A DNA stretch of 64,000 nucleotides from Topomyia yanbarensis (Eukaryota > Arthropoda > Insecta > Diptera > Culicidae), in assembly GCF_030247195.1 (NCBI RefSeq), contig NC_080672.1:353336413-353400412 (forward strand), written 5' to 3'. This document shows positions 59,346-64,000 of the stretch, in pieces (the stretch's first letter is position 1; each line of letters begins with the position of its first letter). Position numbers and translations under genes: made by a program. Below the pieces are notes generated by a model, which saw only the letters and a list, made by a program, of their open reading frames with translations, was not told the DNA's origin and searched no databases.

Positions 59346-61613
59346 TTTGGAGGAATTGTTCGTATGAATATTCCCCACAATCTGAAAATAATTAAAATTA
59401 GACATGGCTCACTATGATCGAACTAATAAAATTAACTTTTTATAGTGACGAGGTAGAAAGTTCGACAAAGTTTTAGAAATGCTCATAGTGAAGAATTTTG
59501 TTGAAGAACTTAAGCTTGTAGTACTAAAAGTTATCGATTTTTAAGGCGTTTTCTATGGCAACCCCCTTAAATCTAGTCTTTTTAATATAATTTTTTTTCA
59601 TTGTGACTTTTCGTGCAAACTATGTTCAAGACAAATGTGTAAGTATCAAAACTACGTAATATTGTCGAAAATTGTATGTGAAAATACTCACTCGTTTCAA
59701 AGTTATTTACATTTTTTACACCAACTTTAACTACGTATAAGAAAGAAAGGTGCAAACCAAAATGCACGAACAGGCACTTTTTCCACTGTCTAAACTATGC
59801 ATAATAAAGCTAAGAAGGTGAGGGCGTGGCACTCTAGAACCCTATCAATAGGGTAAGCTTACTTTATTATGTTTTTTGACCTTTTCCATACAAAAATCAA
59901 CAACAAAAATTTCATTTTCAATTGCTCCAATTTTTCACCTATACCTGAATATTTCAGATTTTATAAACGTGGGAGCAAAAATGTGAAGTTTTTAATATCA
60001 TTGGAGATCCCAAACTAATATATACTCAAACAGACATGTTATAATGAATTTAATGCTTACAAAAGGATGTAATACCATTAATTACAAAATTTTACGGAAA
60101 AAAACGAAAAAAATATTTTTTTTGCTGATTTTTGTATGGAAAAAGTAAAAAAACATGATAAAGTAGGCCTACCCTATTCATAGAGTGCCACGCACCAAAC
60201 CTTCTTAACTTTATTGTGCATAGTTTAGACAGTCAAAAAAGTGCCTGTTCGTGCATTTTGGTTTGCACCTTTCTTTCTTATACGTAGTTGAAGTTGGTGT
60301 AAAAAATGTAAAAATCTTTAATACCGTAAACCGGGGTGACATTGATCACTTTTCGAAATAATCATTACATGTTTTTAGACGCAACACATTTATTTAATGT
60401 TTAATATTTTTAAACCATGTACTGATGTATGGAGAACAAGATTGAATGGTTTTACTTAAAATTGTCCGCATGCAGCTATTTTTTTCAAAAATGATCTCAA
60501 ATTGAAGTCCATTTTCGTGATCCGGGGTGACTTTGATAACCTGCATGTTCACCCACATTAAGTTATTGATGTCAATATTTTTCATTCAAATGTTTGTTTA
60601 AAATAATTCTGGAAAGATACTCATTGTTAAATAAATGGTTATTGGTATTATACAAAGATTTCAATGTACTGTAAAATTCGAGTAACCAAAATTCATATAA
60701 TTTGTGTCCAACTAGAATAAAAGATTCTGAAAACCTTTAAAACGGCAAAAATTGTTTTGTTTCAGTGTTTTATCAATGTACAAAAAGTTTCACCAATTTT
60801 AACACGTTGGAATATCGAACAATAAAAAAAATGTTGCGAATTATAGCTTAAAATAAATTGAAATAATTGACAACTAGTTTCACAAAAAGTGCATTAAAAA
60901 TAAACAAACTCTTAAAACTAAATTTAGCATATCCCAATCTAAAGGAAAATAAAAACTCGCTTGTAATTTATTACTCATGCGCAAATCTGAGATTTATTTG
61001 TTTTATAAAAAATAGACACTTTACGAAGCTTCGTAAAAATCAGGTAAAGTCAAATTTCGGTTTTTTGTAGTTTTTGGACCCAAAAACCGAACAATATACT
61101 CAAAAAGTATAACAAATTAGTATTTTATAAGTTTAGAGTAAAAATCATTTCAAATTGAAATGATTCGGTAGACTATTCTGGTTTAATAAGCGATCTACGA
61201 AAAAAGTTTCGAGTGATCAAAGTCACCCCGATGATCAAAGTCACCCCGGTTTACGGTAACTTTGAAAAGATTGAGTCTTCGACAATATTATGTAGTTTTG
61301 ATACCTACACATTTGTCTTGAACATAGTTTGCACGAAAAGTCACAATGAAAAAAGTTATATTAAAAAAACTAGATTTAAGGGTGGTTGCCATAGAAAACG
61401 CCTTATAAATCGAAAACCTTTAGTCTTAGAAGCTTAGGTTTTTCAACAAAATTCTTGACTATGAGCATTTCTTAAACTTTGTCGAAGACACTAACTTTCT
61501 AACTCGTCAGTGTAAAAAGTTAATTTTTTTTAGTTCGATCACAGTAAGCCATGCCTAATTTCAATTATTATAAGATTATGGGGAATATTCATACGAACAA
61601 TTCCTCCAAAGAC
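59346..61613. mobile_element. Long palindromic (foldback) element
   Basis: The left arm 59346-59900 (TTTGGAGGAATTGTTCGTAT at its outer end) is inverted relative to 60130-60320 plus 61260-61613. Both arms hold CTATGGCAACC/GGTTGCCATAG, TGCACGAAAAGTCACAATGA and AAGGTGCAAACCAAAATGCA or complements. The right arm is split by the MITE at 60324-61256. Beyond the right arm, at about 61679, TACTGTGCATTGG may be its true CACAGTA-type end. It is non-coding. Confidence 0.7.
60324..61256. mobile_element. MITE with CCGTAAACCGGGGTGAC ends, 933 bp, TA-flanked
   Basis: The left end CCGTAAACCGGGGTGACATT and the right end (complement of CCGTAAACCGGGGTGACTTT) are flanked by TA at 60322-60323 and 61257-61258. 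GATCAAAGTCACCCCG is repeated twice in tandem at the right end, and CCGGGGTGACTTTGATAACC recurs inside near 60522. Removing it restores the palindrome arm, confirming insertion. The TA target suggests the Tc1/mariner group. Confidence 0.85.
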
Positions 61614-61979
61614 ACCCTGCGAATATATTCGATAGTTTGGCCTCAAGTGAATTAAGTTCACGTTTTTGGCGTTTCCGACTACTGTGCATTGGTAACACGC
61701 AACGTTACTGTTACAGCAGTTACAGTGCGCAAATTATACTTGCGATCCATGGTTTTGAAAAACTATAAAAAATAAACAGTAAAACAATAAAAATTAGCAA
61801 AAATGAGAACGATTTTTTTTCTACTTCAAAATTCATGCAATTATGTGAAAAAATCGCACCAGAGGCACGATTCAAACCAGCAACCCATGGGACTCCGGCC
61901 CAATGCACAAACCCTTATGCTATCCCTGGGATATGATGACGTCCCAGGAGAACACATGATTATCACATTGGAGACAGTG

Positions 61980-62525
61980 ATAGTATCCTGCTTCTAAAGC
62001 GAGGTCCCACACTACCGTGGTCACAAATGGTTACATGGAGAGAACAAATTCTTGCTCCCAACGATATTACACACATGTAGTTTTTCATTCCATGTGAAGT
62101 TTCCCTCCCGAGAGGAGTGCTTGTCTGATTATATGGAGAGACGACAATAAACGCACTGACGACACTGCTAATGCTGGTGTCTACTGCCGTGAAATGATAT
62201 TGGAACACTCGCACTCGCTAGATAGACACTGTACTGCATTCCAAGCAGACATGTGTGGGGTACAATCGACCCTTCAATAGAGCTTATCTGGCAAAGTTAT
62301 TAACTTCTGCTCCGATAGTTAGGCTACAAACAAGGCCCTTAGCGTTCCAACTTACCATTGACAATACTATCAACCTCGCATGGGTGTCCGAACATTCCGG
62401 TATTACTGGTAATGAATGGGCTGGCGAATTGGCTACAGAGATTGACTTTGTTGGTCCTGAGCCTGCTTTGCCAATTTTAATAAGTTGGATAAAACGAAAG
62501 ATGTGGTGTTGGGCTTCAGAATAAA
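61980..62525 (+). pseudogene. LOA/I-type non-LTR retrotransposon: end of RT and RNase H domain
   Basis: Plus-strand translation gives KFPSREECLSDYMERR, then ANAGVYCREMILEHSHSL and CTAFQADMCGVQS (the usual TVFQAE.YAI block of RNase H). FCSDS follows with the catalytic-type Asp and a stop, then ATNKALS. After a frameshift it reads INLAWVSEHSGITGNEWAGE (the HSGI.GNE.AD block) and VGPEPALPILISWIK. RNase H downstream of RT is found in LOA, I and R1-related LINEs. At least two frameshifts and one stop are present, and upstream RT and the 3' end are missing. Confidence 0.85.
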
Positions 62526-62731
62526 GTAATCACTTGAAAGAATTCAAATACATTTTTTTGCTAGAAGTGTAAAAAGAAGTAATTTTCAGATTATGACAAA
62601 ATTTTGACCACCGTAGCCGCAATCTGGAAAAATGGAGGTTTCCAAATTATAAAAATATTTTCCAAATCATATAGGTTTTAGTAGAAAGTTAATGTTATTC
62701 CTAAATTTGCCTTCTGGACCACTTTGGATGG

Positions 62732-64000
62732 CAAACCCTCGCAAACTTAATGTATCCAGATAAAACTAACCTTTACAAAGATAGTCTAGTGCTCAAAACT
62801 ACAGCATTGAAGCTATTAATGAATAAGCGCAAAAATCCACCGTAACGAGATAAAATCACCAAAGTCAAGTGATAACTGGGCGCCCGAATCTAGACGCTCA
62901 CAACCGTGAATTGGATCCACTTCACCTCTCTCTCAGACGTATTCCGCTGAGCAAAAGCAGCATCACCGAAGCAAGATGACGACTTGTCGACCATTCCTTC
63001 TAGCCGTTCGGTGGGTGCAAATGAGGAAAAGCTTCTTTTATTTAGGATTACATTTTACCCTCGACATCCAACTAAGGAGAATTGGGTGGTGTAACTTTCC
63101 GCCTCGTCATTTCACGAGTGCTTGATTGCTGCCTGGCTGCTAGTGCTACCCGTGTCGGAATCTCTAGGAAGGCTTGGCCTGTCTGATGGCTCAAGTTGTT
63201 GGCGACAAAATTTGATGAATGAACGAGTGTCGGTTGACACCTGACTGACGGCCGGTTGGCCGCTCGTTCGCCGTGAGACTGAGACTGCACGAGGAGGTGC
63301 ATAATTATCGTGAAAAATCGCGCGAATAAAGCATCCCAGTTCGCTCGGTGCGAACATTACAAAGAGTGCTTCTGGTGACGTGAGCGATGAAGTGGAAAGC
63401 CGCTGCTGCTGCGCTCCAGAAGACGGAAAAACACTTATTCTAATGAACTAGCAATCTCTATGGCCGCGTCCGGGTGGATCTTGTACTTGAAAGCCGTCAT
63501 CGCCATTCTACTAGCGCCGCCGGATTATACTCGACGAAGACGACAATGACAGGCCGCTTGACGAAAGGATGGGAGAGTAACAAAAGCTTGTCGTCCTGGC
63601 TCATGTTGAATACGCTGCCATCGACCGGTGCGGTACCGGCGGCGTGGTACGGGATGGATACTCTCGGTCTAAGGGGTGAATTGCACTTCTCACTTGGTGA
63701 CAGGCCGAGAGGTGCATTTTTTCCGATCGCTCTAGGCATCCCTCATGGGTGAGCATTAATTGAGATGCTTCGGGCAAGCCAGAGTTGGATGCGAATGCGG
63801 GGGGTTGGGTGTCATGTTTGAGTGTGTCACTTGGAATGTTTGAAAGGATTGCAGGAATCGTGACTAAAAGGCTTTTCCGTGTGCGCCGCTGCATTCGATG
63901 GTACTGGACGTGGCGAAACAGTGCTAAGAATTTTTGATGAGCTGTGATACGGCTGGTTTCGTTTCGAGTGGGTAGGATTTGGGGGTGAGAAAATTCGCTT
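62732..64000. other. GC-richer host-like sequence, unresolved
   Basis: From about 62860 the sequence is richer in GC and CpG and free of TE ends. Three overlapping frames occupy 63474-63894: plus 63474-63752 and minus 63497-63739 and 63601-63894. The plus frame ends at ATGG|GTGAGC, which would also be a splice donor. None has a recognised domain, and they cannot all be real. It may be a promoter-proximal or exonic part of a host gene. Confidence 0.3.

Larger units (their letters stand above)
56684..62726. mobile_element. Second Transib-like element, decayed and interrupted
   Basis: The left end CACAGTGGTCCAGAATGCAA is preceded by CAATG (56679-56683). It continues in parallel with the intact copy at 28615, including TTAGGGTGGTTCTCATTTTA. 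A right end with the same subfamily signature lies at 62726: the complement reads CAAAGTGGTCCAGAAGGCAA, with one change in the heptamer. The flank there is GATGG, so a duplication is not demonstrated and the two ends may belong to separate copies. A retroposon, palindrome, MITE and RNase H relic lie between. No transposase was found. Confidence 0.5.

Overview
This is eukaryotic, AT-rich, non-coding DNA in which no intact host protein gene could be recognised. Almost everything identifiable is a transposable element (TE), often inserted into another TE. The mix of tRNA-derived SINEs, LOA/R1-type non-LTR remnants, Tc1, hAT, Transib-like, piggyBac-like elements and many MITEs, together with several repeat families that look familiar from mosquitoes, suggests a culicine mosquito (Aedes-like) genome, either intergenic or inside a long intron. 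The species call is inference from memory, not a search result.

Layout. 1-4380: mostly unassigned sequence with a possible 5' exon near 787-973. 4380-7010: a TIR element with a nested MITE, a non-LTR ORF1 remnant and low-complexity AT tracts. 7013-14562: a retroposon fragment, two short elements with CACAGTG ends and about 5-bp target duplications, and a MITE. 14563-17445: unassigned, host-like. 17446-20120: a giant palindrome built of about 160-bp repeats. 20468-23520: a minus-strand non-LTR endonuclease split by a 2.2-kb insertion that includes a SINE. 24732-26335: a long-TIR element flanked by TA.

28140-45395 is the most striking part. An old inverted-repeat element (X) contains an 11.4-kb Transib/RAG1-like transposon (28615-40015; 5-bp TSD CAATG; CACAGTG ends) with a three-exon transposase gene. 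Its right end is interrupted by a 7.2-kb repeat (32065-39267), which itself holds a TTAA-flanked piggyBac-like palindromic element (33552-37156) with 152-bp satellite monomers. A separate Tc1 element (43492-45102) also sits in X.

45440-47713 is host-like. 47740-49672 and 57602-58873 are copies of a (CAACG)n-tailed retroposon with about 25-bp target-site duplications. 52568-55782 is a hAT element with a perfect 8-bp TSD. 56684-62726 is probably a second, decayed Transib-like element, with a retroposon, a palindrome, a MITE and a LOA-like RNase H fragment inside it. 62732-64000 is more GC-rich and host-like.

The best candidates for something under-described are three. First, the Transib-like element appears to have replaced its right end with an inverted copy of its left end, copying the first codons of its own transposase. 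Second, several elements share RSS-heptamer-like CACAGTG ends. Third, two unrelated transposon types have independently become palindromes of satellite-like repeats with a 150-160 bp period.
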